Origin: Rossellomorea aquimaris | Lineage (GTDB): Bacteria > Bacillota > Bacilli > Bacillales > Bacillaceae_B | Direction: 5' to 3' | Assembly: GCF_003315075.1 (NCBI RefSeq) | Contig: NZ_QNRJ01000007.1 | Span: 1-64,000, forward strand | DNA length: 64,000 bases | Shown: in pieces, positions 16,806 through 24,801 of the stretch | Layout of the letters: each line of letters starts with the position of its first letter | How positions within the stretch are numbered: the stretch's first letter is position 1 | Notes under the pieces: model-generated | What the model was told of the DNA's origin: nothing | Databases searched by the model: none | The model's input: only the letters and a program-made list of their open reading frames with translations | Translations under genes and position numbers: made by a program

Positions 16806-19289
16806 TTATTTCCCTTTCACCAGCCTAAGAGCATTCAAAATCACAATAATCGCTGCTCCCGTGTCGCTTAGGACTGCCAGCCAGAGCGTCAGGATCCCAG
16901 GAAAAATCAGGACCAGTGCTGCAAACTTCACAATCAACGAGAACCAGATGTTCTGTTTGATGATCGCCAGTGCTCTTCGGCTTAACTTGATGGTGTGCGG
17001 CAACTGATCCAGATTATCGGCCATCAACACAATATCAGCCGTTTCCATGGCCGTATCGGTCCCTGCCCCTCCCATTGCAATTCCGAGATCCGCAGTGGCT
17101 AAGGCCGGCGCATCGTTGATCCCGTCACCGACCATGGCTACTTTATGTCCTTCACTCTGTAAGGTCTTCACCACGTTCACTTTATCTTCTGGTAAAAGTT
17201 CGGCAAAATAGCGATTCACATTGGCTTCCTTCGCAATCATCTCTGCCGTTCCTTCATTATCACCTGTCAGCATGACCACATCCCGAACCCCTGCAGCCTT
17301 TAACCCCTCAAGGGAGCGGACAGTCGTCTTCCGGATCGAGTCTGCGACGGAGATGACTCCCATGGCACCCTGGTCCGAGCCGATGATCACGACGGTTTTC
17401 CCTTTTGTTTGAAGCCCCTTGACCAGCTGTCCGGCAACTTCACCCAGGGATATACCCTTTTCTTCAAACAGTTTGGTGTTTCCTGCATAATGGGTGACTC
17501 CATTAATCGTTGCCTGAACACCTTTCCCCACAATGTTCTTGAACGATTCACCACTTCTTGCTTGTATTCCTTTTTCGCGTGCAAACAGCACAATGGTCTG
17601 TGCGATAGGGTGAGTGGAATACTCTTCTAGCGTAAGAGCAGTGGATAACAGTTCTTCCTTTGTTGAGTGGAAGGTCCTAATATCCGCCACACGCGGTTTC
17701 CCTTCCGTCAGGGTGCCCGTTTTATCAAACGCAACGGCGGTGATGCTTCCCGCTTTTTCAAGGAAGGTGCCGCCTTTAATCAAGATCCCGTTCTTTGCCG
17801 CATTTCCAATCGCCGAAACGATCGCGACCGGAGTGGAGATGACGAGTGCACACGGACAGGCAACCACTAACAGTTCAAGACCTTTGTAGAACCATTCTCC
17901 CCAGGTGCCGAATCCAACAAGTGGAGGAAGTACCATCATCACGAGGGCCAATACAAAGACAATCGGTGTATAAATCGCCGCAAAGCGATCAATGAACGCC
18001 TGGGTCGGGGCTTTCTGTTCCTGTGCTTCTTCCACAAGGTGAATGATCTTGGAAATCGTCGTATCATCAACAAGCTTTGTCACCCGTACTTCAAGAGATC
18101 CATTTTCATTGATGGTCCCTGCGTACACCGCATCGCCCGGTTCCTTATCAACAGGGATGGATTCACCTGTGATCGGTGCCTGATTGATACTTGATTCACC
18201 CGATAGTATTTCCCCGTCCAACGGGATTCTGTCTCCCGGTTTAACCACGAGGACTTCACCAACCGCCACTTCTTCCACCGGCTTTTTCATTAATTGAGTC
18301 CCGGCTTTAATCCACGCCTCCGATGGTGCGAGATTCATCAGGTTCCGGATGGAGCTTCTCGTTTTCTCGATGGACATCGTCTGAAGCGTCGTTCCGAGGG
18401 CAAACAACCAGACAACCGTAGCCCCTTCCAGCCATTCCCCGATCAATGCCGCCCCGATGGCTGCCGCTGACATCAGTACATTCATGTCGAGGGAACGGCT
18501 TTTAACGGAGTAAAACGCGCTTATCACCGGCTTGTAGCCGCTTATGATCATGGCAGCTGCGTACAGAAGCGTGACCACTAAAGGGGAAATGCCCATAAAT
18601 GAGCCTGAGAATCCCAGTGCGATCAAGACTCCTGAGGTGATGATGCTCCCATATCCTTCTTTGTTAGAGGAAACGTCTTGGTCACCTTTAGCTGGCAGCG
18701 ATGCACGAAATCCGATCTTGGACACTTCTGAGATAATCTCTTCCACACTATTCTCATGATCCACTTTCATTTTTCCCGTTGAAAAATGGACATTTACCTG
18801 CCGGACGCCTGGAATGGTGTGGAGGTGGTTTTCAATGCTCTTTGCGCAGCTGCTGCAATCCATCCCTTCGACCACATAGGTTCTGATGTCTTTATTTTCG
18901 TTGAGCGGTTCGATTTTAAATCCAAGCTTCTGTACTTCCGTTTCTACCCGATCAAGTGAGCTCCCGGTTACGTGAAGCTTCGCTGTGTTATAGTTGACTT
19001 TTGCCTCGCCGACCCCCTCTAACTTGACGAGAGATTTCTCGATGGAGAGTGCACAGGAAGGGCAATCCATGCCATAGATCCGGTACTGAGCTTTTTCAGA
19101 TGCGAGGGCATCTCCGGAACAGCATGCTCCTTTATCCATCTCGTCAGCTTCGCTGGTGCAACATGAGTTCGTCTTCAGACCCTGTTCAGCAGAAGGTTCA
19201 TCGGCGCTACAGCAGCTTTTGGTGTTCTCCGTTTTATGTTGAGCACTTCCGTATTCGTTGTCTTTCGAGTTGCAACATGACTCTCCCAT
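16806..19289 (-). CDS. cadA: Heavy-metal efflux P1B-type ATPase (Cd/Zn/Pb)
   Basis: 827 residues. Order: a Cys-rich N-terminus with four CC pairs (about residues 5-6, 26-27, 43-44, 56-57); two heavy-metal-associated domains (GMDCPSC, GMDCSSC); membrane segments; phosphatase TGES; the transport motif CPC in ACPCALVIS; phosphorylation site DKTGT; the P1B-specific His-Pro in STHPIAQ; and GDGINDAPA. CPC with two HMA domains fits CadA/ZntA exporters of Cd, Zn and Pb. The extra CC pairs are unusual and may bind metal. I choose the ATG at 19287-19289 with AAAGGG upstream, not a GTG three codons earlier. It lies 12 bp after its sensor gene. Confidence 0.95.
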   Translation of the reverse strand: MGESCCNSKDNEYGSAQHKTENTKSCCSADEPSAEQGLKTNSCCTSEADEMDKGACCSGDALASEKAQYRIYGMDCPSCALSIEKSLVKLEGVGEAKVNYNTAKLHVTGSSLDRVETEVQKLGFKIEPLNENKDIRTYVVEGMDCSSCAKSIENHLHTIPGVRQVNVHFSTGKMKVDHENSVEEIISEVSKIGFRASLPAKGDQDVSSNKEGYGSIITSGVLIALGFSGSFMGISPLVVTLLYAAAMIISGYKPVISAFYSVKSRSLDMNVLMSAAAIGAALIGEWLEGATVVWLFALGTTLQTMSIEKTRSSIRNLMNLAPSEAWIKAGTQLMKKPVEEVAVGEVLVVKPGDRIPLDGEILSGESSINQAPITGESIPVDKEPGDAVYAGTINENGSLEVRVTKLVDDTTISKIIHLVEEAQEQKAPTQAFIDRFAAIYTPIVFVLALVMMVLPPLVGFGTWGEWFYKGLELLVVACPCALVISTPVAIVSAIGNAAKNGILIKGGTFLEKAGSITAVAFDKTGTLTEGKPRVADIRTFHSTKEELLSTALTLEEYSTHPIAQTIVLFAREKGIQARSGESFKNIVGKGVQATINGVTHYAGNTKLFEEKGISLGEVAGQLVKGLQTKGKTVVIIGSDQGAMGVISVADSIRKTTVRSLEGLKAAGVRDVVMLTGDNEGTAEMIAKEANVNRYFAELLPEDKVNVVKTLQSEGHKVAMVGDGINDAPALATADLGIAMGGAGTDTAMETADIVLMADNLDQLPHTIKLSRRALAIIKQNIWFSLIVKFAALVLIFPGILTLWLAVLSDTGAAIIVILNALRLVKGK

Positions 19290-19301
19290 TTCCTTCACCC
19301 T

Positions 19302-19625
19302 TTATCCAATATGATGTCTACAGCACGCCACATCGTTATCTACTTCATCCAGTACCACATCGAACATCGTCAGTAAATCACGCACATGCTGGTTGCTAAG
19401 GCTATAGTACGTATACTTTCCTTCCTGTCGGCCAACAATCAGTCCGCATCCCCTCAAGCAGGCCAGATGCTGGGATACACTCGACTGACTCCCGTCCAGT
19501 TCCCTGACAATCTGAGAAACTGTCTTCTCTTCCGTCTTGATACTTTCCAATATCTGAATCCTGATCCTGTGCGCAAATCCCTGCAGGAACTTCACTTTTG
19601 TCTCTAAATCAATTTTCTTATCCAT
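19302..19625 (-). CDS. CmtR-like ArsR-family metal sensor
   Basis: 107 residues, winged-helix ArsR/SmtB repressor with recognition region GSQSSVSQHLACLRGCGLI. Cys56 and Cys60 in ACLRGCG fall where mycobacterial CmtR has Cys57 and Cys61, and the C-terminal Cys101/Cys102 matches CmtR Cys102, the third Cd/Pb ligand. The staphylococcal CadC motif ELCVCDI is absent. So this is likely a Cd(II)/Pb(II) sensor that leaves DNA when metal binds and lets the ATPase be made. First gene of the operon; AAGGGTGG precedes the ATG. Two palindromes upstream are its probable operators. Confidence 0.9.
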   Translation of the reverse strand: MDKKIDLETKVKFLQGFAHRIRIQILESIKTEEKTVSQIVRELDGSQSSVSQHLACLRGCGLIVGRQEGKYTYYSLSNQHVRDLLTMFDVVLDEVDNDVACCRHHIG

Positions 19626-19641
19626 TTAAAGTGCCACCCTT

Positions 19642-19663
19642 CATATTAGATTTTTCTAATATG
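19642..19663. promoter_or_regulatory. Metal sensor operator 1
   Basis: A perfect 22-bp palindrome: CATATTAGA and TCTAATATG separated by TTTT. It lies in the 5' untranslated region, 17 bp before the sensor start codon. Confidence 0.75.
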
Positions 19664-19672
19664 TATCTCCAT

Positions 19673-19702
19673 CATATTAGCAATCTCTAATATGTGTGTC
19701 AA
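19673..19702 (-). promoter_or_regulatory. Sensor promoter overlapped by operator 2
   Basis: TTGACA (19697-19702), 17 bp, TAATAT (19674-19679). The second palindrome (19673-19694; CATATTAG and CTAATATG) covers the -10 and spacer, 31 bp centre to centre from operator 1, three helical turns. Repressor here would block RNA polymerase. Confidence 0.75.
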
Positions 19703-19769
19703 TAAATTTTTAAAATTTAATGGCAGTCTACTGAAGTATGGGAAACTGGCATTGTGTGTGGTAAGTAAG

Positions 19770-19956
19770 ATAAGCGGAGATTTTCCCGTTAATATCAACT
19801 CGGACCTTGTTTCTGGGATAAATAGGCGGAGGATTTCCGCTTATGCAAAGAAAAATCCAACCATCTTTGAATTTTCAGGTGAATAGGCGGAATCTTTCCG
19901 TGTATTTCAGCCTTTTTTAATAGAAATAAGTAATTAAGCGGAATCTTTCCGTCTAT
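19770..19956. repeat. Four-palindrome element, copy 3
   Basis: Palindromes near 19770-19793, then 19822-19844, 19883-19905 and 19934-19956; steps of 52, 61 and 51 bp as in the other two copies, with one extra base in the first palindrome. It occupies most of 19703-20083; no gene was seen there. Confidence 0.85.
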
Positions 19957-19999
19957 TTATCAGCTCTGATGCTTAACCAGATCTCCAACCTACATCCAC

Positions 20000-20038
20000 A
20001 AAAAGAAGCAGTCTCATTCAGCTAAGAATAGGACTGCC
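20000..20038 (-). terminator. Terminator after the epimerase-GNAT pair
   Basis: On the minus strand GGCAGTC..ATTC pairs with GAAT..GACTGC(T) and is followed by TTCTTTTTG. Confidence 0.55.
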
Positions 20039-20083
20039 AATCGGTGAGTTTATCCATATTTTTCACATCAAAACGGGACACCT

Positions 20084-20800
20084 TTATTTAAAAGTTCTCT
20101 TCACATACAACACCCTATACCCACCATCATCATCTTCCTCCAGGGAAATGCCGCGCCAACCTTCCTCCAATAAAGCCTGCTGGCCTTCGACATCCCCCAT
20201 CGGAACTCTGGCAATCTCGGAAATTTCTTCCCCTCTTCCCTCTCCATCAAGGCGCTTAATAAAGATATAGCGCAATTGATCGACGTACTTGATCTTAAGG
20301 GCAGCAATCTCCATCCCCTGCTTAAACTTATCTTTTAAACTGGGAATATTAAAGGGAGCGACGGTGCACGCCACATAGGTGAACCTTTGATCCAGCAGCT
20401 TTCCCTGTTCTTCCATGATCAAATGAGCCAATGTTTGCTGAAGCCGGTTGCCTCTATAATCCGGGTGTACATTCGAAATTTCCTGATAGATGACCCGTGG
20501 CAGTTCCTCTGCCTCGAGTCCAACATCCAACCCCAGATGCTCTTCATCAATCGGGGGGATCAATAAGGCGCGGAAGGCGATTAATCCCTTCTCTGTAAAG
20601 GCTCCAATCATCAGTCCGTTTCCGGTTAATATATAGTCCAATTCCTCATACGTCAGGGGCTGTAAATTCTTTTTTTCCGTCAATGTATCAACCACAAGCT
20701 CCTGCAGCTGCTGTAATTGGCTCATATGCTCTTTATTTAACAAACGGACATTGTATGATTCATTGTTTTTGTCAAGAAATCCTTCAAATAGATGATCCAT
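20084..20800 (-). CDS. GNAT-type N-acyltransferase
   Basis: 238 residues with the GNAT fold: the acyl-CoA binding region is around VIYQEISNVHPDYRGNRLQQTL (R/G-N-R-L after the strand ending SNVHPDYRG). The C-terminal 70 residues are extra. It lies 13 bp after the epimerase gene in the same operon and AAGGAG precedes its ATG. In Geobacillus a GNAT, an N-succinylamino acid racemase of the enolase superfamily and an M20 desuccinylase together turn D-amino acids into L-forms; this gene could be the matching acyltransferase. Substrate not provable from sequence. Confidence 0.75.
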   Translation of the reverse strand: MDHLFEGFLDKNNESYNVRLLNKEHMSQLQQLQELVVDTLTEKKNLQPLTYEELDYILTGNGLMIGAFTEKGLIAFRALLIPPIDEEHLGLDVGLEAEELPRVIYQEISNVHPDYRGNRLQQTLAHLIMEEQGKLLDQRFTYVACTVAPFNIPSLKDKFKQGMEIAALKIKYVDQLRYIFIKRLDGEGRGEEISEIARVPMGDVEGQQALLEEGWRGISLEEDDDGGYRVLYVKRTFK

Positions 20801-20813
20801 GATCCCATGCTCC

Positions 20814-21923
20814 TTACTCTACGATACTCTTAAACTCAGTCAACTCTTCCAATATATCTTTATTTACGTTAACACCAAGGCCCGCTTTGTCCGACAGTCG
20901 GATAAATGGGACGTCATAATGCAAGTCTCCGATGTCCTGTGAAAATTTAATCGGGCCCGTCAATTCTACACTAGTGATGACCTTTTTGGAAAAAGCCACA
21001 TGGAATCCGGCTGCTGACGCAATGGATGACTCGACCATCGAACCGACCTGGCATTCCATCCCGGCCATCTCAGCCATGTGGGCAAGTTTCACTGCCGGGT
21101 ATATCCCTCCGCTTTTCATCAATTTGATATTCACTTTATCCGCTGCCTGCTTCTGGATGATCTCACGCATGTCACGTAAGCCTTTCAACCCTTCATCAAT
21201 CATGAGGGGGATATCCGTCCTCGCTTTGATCCGGACCATCCCATCTATATCATCTGCCAAGACGGGCTGCTCCAGCCAATCGATGTTCAACTCTTGAAGA
21301 TGACGCAGTGCCTTCAGTGTCTGACTGCTGTTCTTCCAGCCCTGATTCACGTCCACCCGGATCGGCACGTCCCACCCGACACGTTCCCTGACCTTCCGTA
21401 TTCGTTCAATGTCCTGGTCGATATTGGTTCCCACCTTCATTTTAAAGGATTGAAATCCTTTCTCGATCATACTGGCCGCTTCGTCTGCCATCGTGTCCGG
21501 TTCTGTTATGCTGAGGACATGGGTAAGCTGGAATTCTTCATGATACCGGCCGCCAAGCAGCTGATAGACAGGCTGATTCACTTTTTTCCCAATGGCATCA
21601 TAGCAAGCGATATCGATGGCCGCCTTTGCTGTCGGGGCATTGTAAATGGTTTTATCCATCAGCTCATGAATTCGTTCAATATGAAAAGGATTCTCCCCGA
21701 TCAGCTTCGGGGCGAGGGTGTGCTGAAGCACCTGAAATGTGCTTTCCCACGTTTCGCCTGTTACATGTTCATCCGCCACTGCTTCACCATATCCAATGAT
21801 TCCCACGTCCGTCTCCATTTCCAAAATGATAGAAGGCATATCCTCATAGGTATGGTAACTTATGATAAAAGGCTGTTTCAGTGGTAATCGAATGGCATAC
21901 AGATTTATTTTTTTTATGATCAT
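20814..21923 (-). CDS. Enolase-superfamily dipeptide epimerase / racemase
   Basis: 369 residues, mandelate racemase/muconate lactonizing subgroup. Catalytic elements: FKMKVG (second Lys is the first base), metal ligands in RVDVNQGW, WLEQPV and MIDEGL, and the opposite-face Lys in NIKLMKSGG. The KLMKSGG and CQVGSMVESS stretches resemble L-Ala-D/L-Glu epimerase YkfB more than o-succinylbenzoate synthase. It likely inverts an alpha-carbon in a dipeptide or N-acyl amino acid. First gene of an operon with a GNAT gene; it diverges from the regulator gene across 86 bp that hold the GTCGTTA boxes. AAGGAG lies 10 bases before the ATG. Confidence 0.85.
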   Translation of the reverse strand: MIIKKINLYAIRLPLKQPFIISYHTYEDMPSIILEMETDVGIIGYGEAVADEHVTGETWESTFQVLQHTLAPKLIGENPFHIERIHELMDKTIYNAPTAKAAIDIACYDAIGKKVNQPVYQLLGGRYHEEFQLTHVLSITEPDTMADEAASMIEKGFQSFKMKVGTNIDQDIERIRKVRERVGWDVPIRVDVNQGWKNSSQTLKALRHLQELNIDWLEQPVLADDIDGMVRIKARTDIPLMIDEGLKGLRDMREIIQKQAADKVNIKLMKSGGIYPAVKLAHMAEMAGMECQVGSMVESSIASAAGFHVAFSKKVITSVELTGPIKFSQDIGDLHYDVPFIRLSDKAGLGVNVNKDILEELTEFKSIVE

Positions 21924-21966
21924 AAGATAAACACTCCTTAAACTAACAAATTTTATTTCCTCTTGG

Positions 21967-21990
21967 TATAATGTCGTTATATAGTCGTTA
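21967..21990 (+). promoter_or_regulatory. -10 box and paired GTCGTTA operator
   Basis: TATAAT at 21967-21972 is immediately followed by GTCGTTA at 21973-21979 and again at 21984-21990, an 11-bp step. The same pair occurs before the antiporter gene at 24731-24748. The position at the transcription start suggests repression, probably by the protein encoded just downstream, and the site also lies between the divergent epimerase and regulator genes. Confidence 0.65.
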
Positions 21991-22009
21991 ATTCAGAAAG
22001 GAGATTGTC

Positions 22010-23260
22010 ATGAAAACAAAAATCGCCCTGATCGGGTCGAGAGAATTCATCGAACACGTCCAGACGTCCATTGCACTGGATTTGAACACTATCGAACTGA
22101 TCCCCTATATTTACGGTGAGCCCCAGGAAGCAAGCTTACATATTAAAAACCTGACACCCTGTGATGCCGTTTTGTTTTCCGGAGCACTGCCTTACTTTTT
22201 TTCAAAGGAAGAATGCCGCACATTGTCTGTCCCGGTCCTTTACCTGGAACAGGATGAAACGGCCCTTGTGACATCACTGCTTTATATCCTGCACCATCGT
22301 TGGATCGAACCAGACCGTGTTTCCATCGATTTGATGGAACGTTCTCTCATCGATCACGCCCAGTCAGACTTACACCTCAAGAACCCGCCCCTATATGTAA
22401 AGGATTATAAAGAGAGCCTGCCCCACAACTTTAACATCAACGACTATACAGAATTCCACCAGCAGTTATTTCAGGAAGGTCAAACAGATATGGCCTTAAC
22501 GAGCATCCATGCGGTTTATGACCGCCTTGTCGAGTTGCACATCCCTTGCATGAGAATGATTGACCCTGCCAAGTCCCTCATTCGTGCCATTGATGAAGCT
22601 CATTCCCAATCCCTTCTTTCTAAACGAAAAGCTGCCACGATTGCCGCAGCCCGTCTTTCACTTCAAGAATGGGATGGAGAACATGAACATCTTCATGAGC
22701 TTGCCCGCTTGATGAAGGGGACCCTTCAAAAAAATGAGGACAATGCTTCTTACACGATTTACAGCAATAGGGGCAGTATCGAACATTTCCTGGACAGCAC
22801 CGACTTCCATGAACGCCCCGTGCTTGCAGGGTTCGGATACGGTCATACGGCAGCGGAGGCAGAGGCAAACGCAGAGACCGCGTTGTCATTTGCCAGAAAG
22901 GTTGATCCTGATGGCTGCGCCTTTATTCTTAATGAGGAAAAGGAAATGTCAGGACCTTACCCTGATAAAAGCAAGAAACAGCATCTGAAAAATGATCATC
23001 CAGAAATGCTGTCTCTTGCCAAACAATTAAAATTAAGTCCATCGAATTTATCCAAAATCATTCAATTCTACAAATCCCGCTCGTCCCGTGATTTCACTGC
23101 GGCAGAGCTATCTGATTATTTGCAAATCACACGGCGCTCCACGGAACGGATTTTGAAGAAGCTGGTCGACAATGGTTCGGCCAAGATCATCGGAGAAGAA
23201 ATGACCTATGCAAAAGGAAGGCCGCGGGCCATTTATGAACTGACCTTCCCCATTTATTGA
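22010..23260 (+). CDS. DNA-binding regulator with GTP-cyclohydrolase III-like domain
   Basis: 416 residues. The N-terminal 110 residues look like a Rossmann-type sensing domain (KIALIGSREFIEHV, CDAVLFSGALPYFF). Around residues 270-295, GFGYGHTAAEAEANAETAL resembles a motif of archaeal-type GTP cyclohydrolase III and related nucleotidyl-cyclase folds. The C-terminal 60 residues form a winged helix (FTAAELSDYLQITRRSTERILKKL) with GRPRAIYEL as wing. So it is a transcription factor that may sense a small molecule. AAAGGAG precedes the ATG. Neighbours suggest it controls the epimerase/GNAT, antiporter and M20 genes. I know no characterised homologue. Confidence 0.75.
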   Translation: MKTKIALIGSREFIEHVQTSIALDLNTIELIPYIYGEPQEASLHIKNLTPCDAVLFSGALPYFFSKEECRTLSVPVLYLEQDETALVTSLLYILHHRWIEPDRVSIDLMERSLIDHAQSDLHLKNPPLYVKDYKESLPHNFNINDYTEFHQQLFQEGQTDMALTSIHAVYDRLVELHIPCMRMIDPAKSLIRAIDEAHSQSLLSKRKAATIAAARLSLQEWDGEHEHLHELARLMKGTLQKNEDNASYTIYSNRGSIEHFLDSTDFHERPVLAGFGYGHTAAEAEANAETALSFARKVDPDGCAFILNEEKEMSGPYPDKSKKQHLKNDHPEMLSLAKQLKLSPSNLSKIIQFYKSRSSRDFTAAELSDYLQITRRSTERILKKLVDNGSAKIIGEEMTYAKGRPRAIYELTFPIY

Positions 23261-23265
23261 CCGGT

Positions 23266-24684
23266 TCAGGAGGAAAGTGTGGCATCCTCCTGCTCCATTG
23301 CCTTCATTTCGGTTTCTGTCAGTTTGGTAATGCTGAAGCCCGTGAAGGCATAGATGATGGAAATAATCGGCACGACAAAATTCAACACCGCATATGGAGC
23401 ATAGTCAAATGCATGGACCCCGAGCGTTCCTAAAATAAAGACCCCGCATGTATTCCATGGGATGAAGACAGATGTCAACGTCCCCCCGTCCTCAAGGGCA
23501 CGTGACAGATTCTTTGAATGAAGCCCTTTTTCCTTATAGGCATTCGCATACATCCTTGAAGGCACCACGACAGAAATATACTGTTCAGAGCATGATGCAT
23601 TCGTGGCAAAACAAGAAACCACAGTGGAAGCCACCAGGCCTTTCGCTGTCTTTGTCACCTTAAGGATCTGGTTGACGATGGCACGAAGCATACCTGTGTG
23701 TTCCAAGATCCCCCCGAAGGTCATCGCGACAATCGTCATCGAGACCGTGTACATCATGGAATCGAGACCTCCGCGTGAAAACAGATCATCGACCATCGTA
23801 TTTCCCGTCTCGATGACGTATCCGCTTTGAAGAGCCGAAACAGCATCCGCAAACGAATCATGCTGAATGAAGACCTGTGCTCCAAATCCAAGAATGATCC
23901 CCACGATCAGAGCCGGGATGGCCGGAACCTTTCGTGCGACGAGCACAATGACAAGCAGTGGTACAATCAATAAAAATGGTGAAACAACAAAGCTGTCCTG
24001 CAGAACCCCGATCGTTTTTTCAATGTCCTCGGTATTGACGCCGCTTTTTCCAAAGTTCCTTCCTAAATAAGCATATACAGCCAGGGCAATCACAAAGCCC
24101 GGTATAGTTGTGTAAAGCATATGGCGGATATGTACAAAAAGATCCGTGTTGGTCAGTCCCGAAGCCAGGTTCGTTGTATCTGACAGCGGCGACATCTTAT
24201 CACCGAAATAAGCACCGGAGATAATGGCACCTGCAATCATCGGAGCCGGAATCCCCATACTGATGCCGATTCCCATGCCCGCAACACCGATGGTCCCCAT
24301 TGTTGACCAGGAACTTCCGATCGCAAGCGACACAACGGCGCAGATGACCGCAATCGATAATAGGAAAAGCGAAGGTGTGATCATCTTCAAACCATAATAG
24401 ATCATCGTCGCCACGACTCCGCCGCCGATCCACGCACCGATCGTCAATCCCACAAGCATGATGATGACGACGGCAGGTAAAGCAAGACGAATCCCCTTAT
24501 ACATCGCTTCCTCTATATCCTTCCACTTGAACCCTGAAAGCCAGGCGACAAGTGCAGCCGTGACTGTCCCGATGATCAGAGGAATGTGCGGCCCCTGCTC
24601 CAAAACTACGATTGTAATGGCCATTACGGTGATCATGACGAGCAATGGTATGATTGCCAGCCAAAAAGACATTTCTTTCTTCAT
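23266..24684 (-). CDS. nhaC: NhaC-family Na+/H+ (or substrate/cation) antiporter
   Basis: 472 residues with about eleven to twelve membrane segments. NhaC hallmarks: SSWSTMGTIGVAGMGIG, GAIISGAYFGDKMSPLSDTTNLA and NASCSEQYISVVVP. The family exchanges Na+ for H+, and some members carry malate/lactate or amino acids. It lies among amino-acid-type enzymes and shares the GTCGTTA box with the regulator gene, so an organic substrate or export coupled to the pathway is worth considering. It converges on the regulator gene with 5 bp between stops; the ATG is preceded by AAGGGGGA. Confidence 0.85.
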   Translation of the reverse strand: MKKEMSFWLAIIPLLVMITVMAITIVVLEQGPHIPLIIGTVTAALVAWLSGFKWKDIEEAMYKGIRLALPAVVIIMLVGLTIGAWIGGGVVATMIYYGLKMITPSLFLLSIAVICAVVSLAIGSSWSTMGTIGVAGMGIGISMGIPAPMIAGAIISGAYFGDKMSPLSDTTNLASGLTNTDLFVHIRHMLYTTIPGFVIALAVYAYLGRNFGKSGVNTEDIEKTIGVLQDSFVVSPFLLIVPLLVIVLVARKVPAIPALIVGIILGFGAQVFIQHDSFADAVSALQSGYVIETGNTMVDDLFSRGGLDSMMYTVSMTIVAMTFGGILEHTGMLRAIVNQILKVTKTAKGLVASTVVSCFATNASCSEQYISVVVPSRMYANAYKEKGLHSKNLSRALEDGGTLTSVFIPWNTCGVFILGTLGVHAFDYAPYAVLNFVVPIISIIYAFTGFSITKLTETEMKAMEQEDATLSS

Positions 24685-24730
24685 CCAAATTCCCCCTTGT
24701 AAGCACTTTGTTTTTTGACTATTCCTAATT

Positions 24731-24748
24731 GTCGTTAAATAGTCGTTA
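24731..24748 (-). promoter_or_regulatory. Paired GTCGTTA operator before nhaC
   Basis: GTCGTTA at 24731-24737 and 24742-24748, the same heptamer and 11-bp step as at 21973-21990. On the coding strand a TATGAT box lies a few bases upstream, so the site again falls at the likely start point. Confidence 0.65.
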
Positions 24749-24801
24749 TATGAGTATCATAAGGGGAGAAGCTGAAGTCGTCAATCCGTTTTTGGTACCG
24801 T

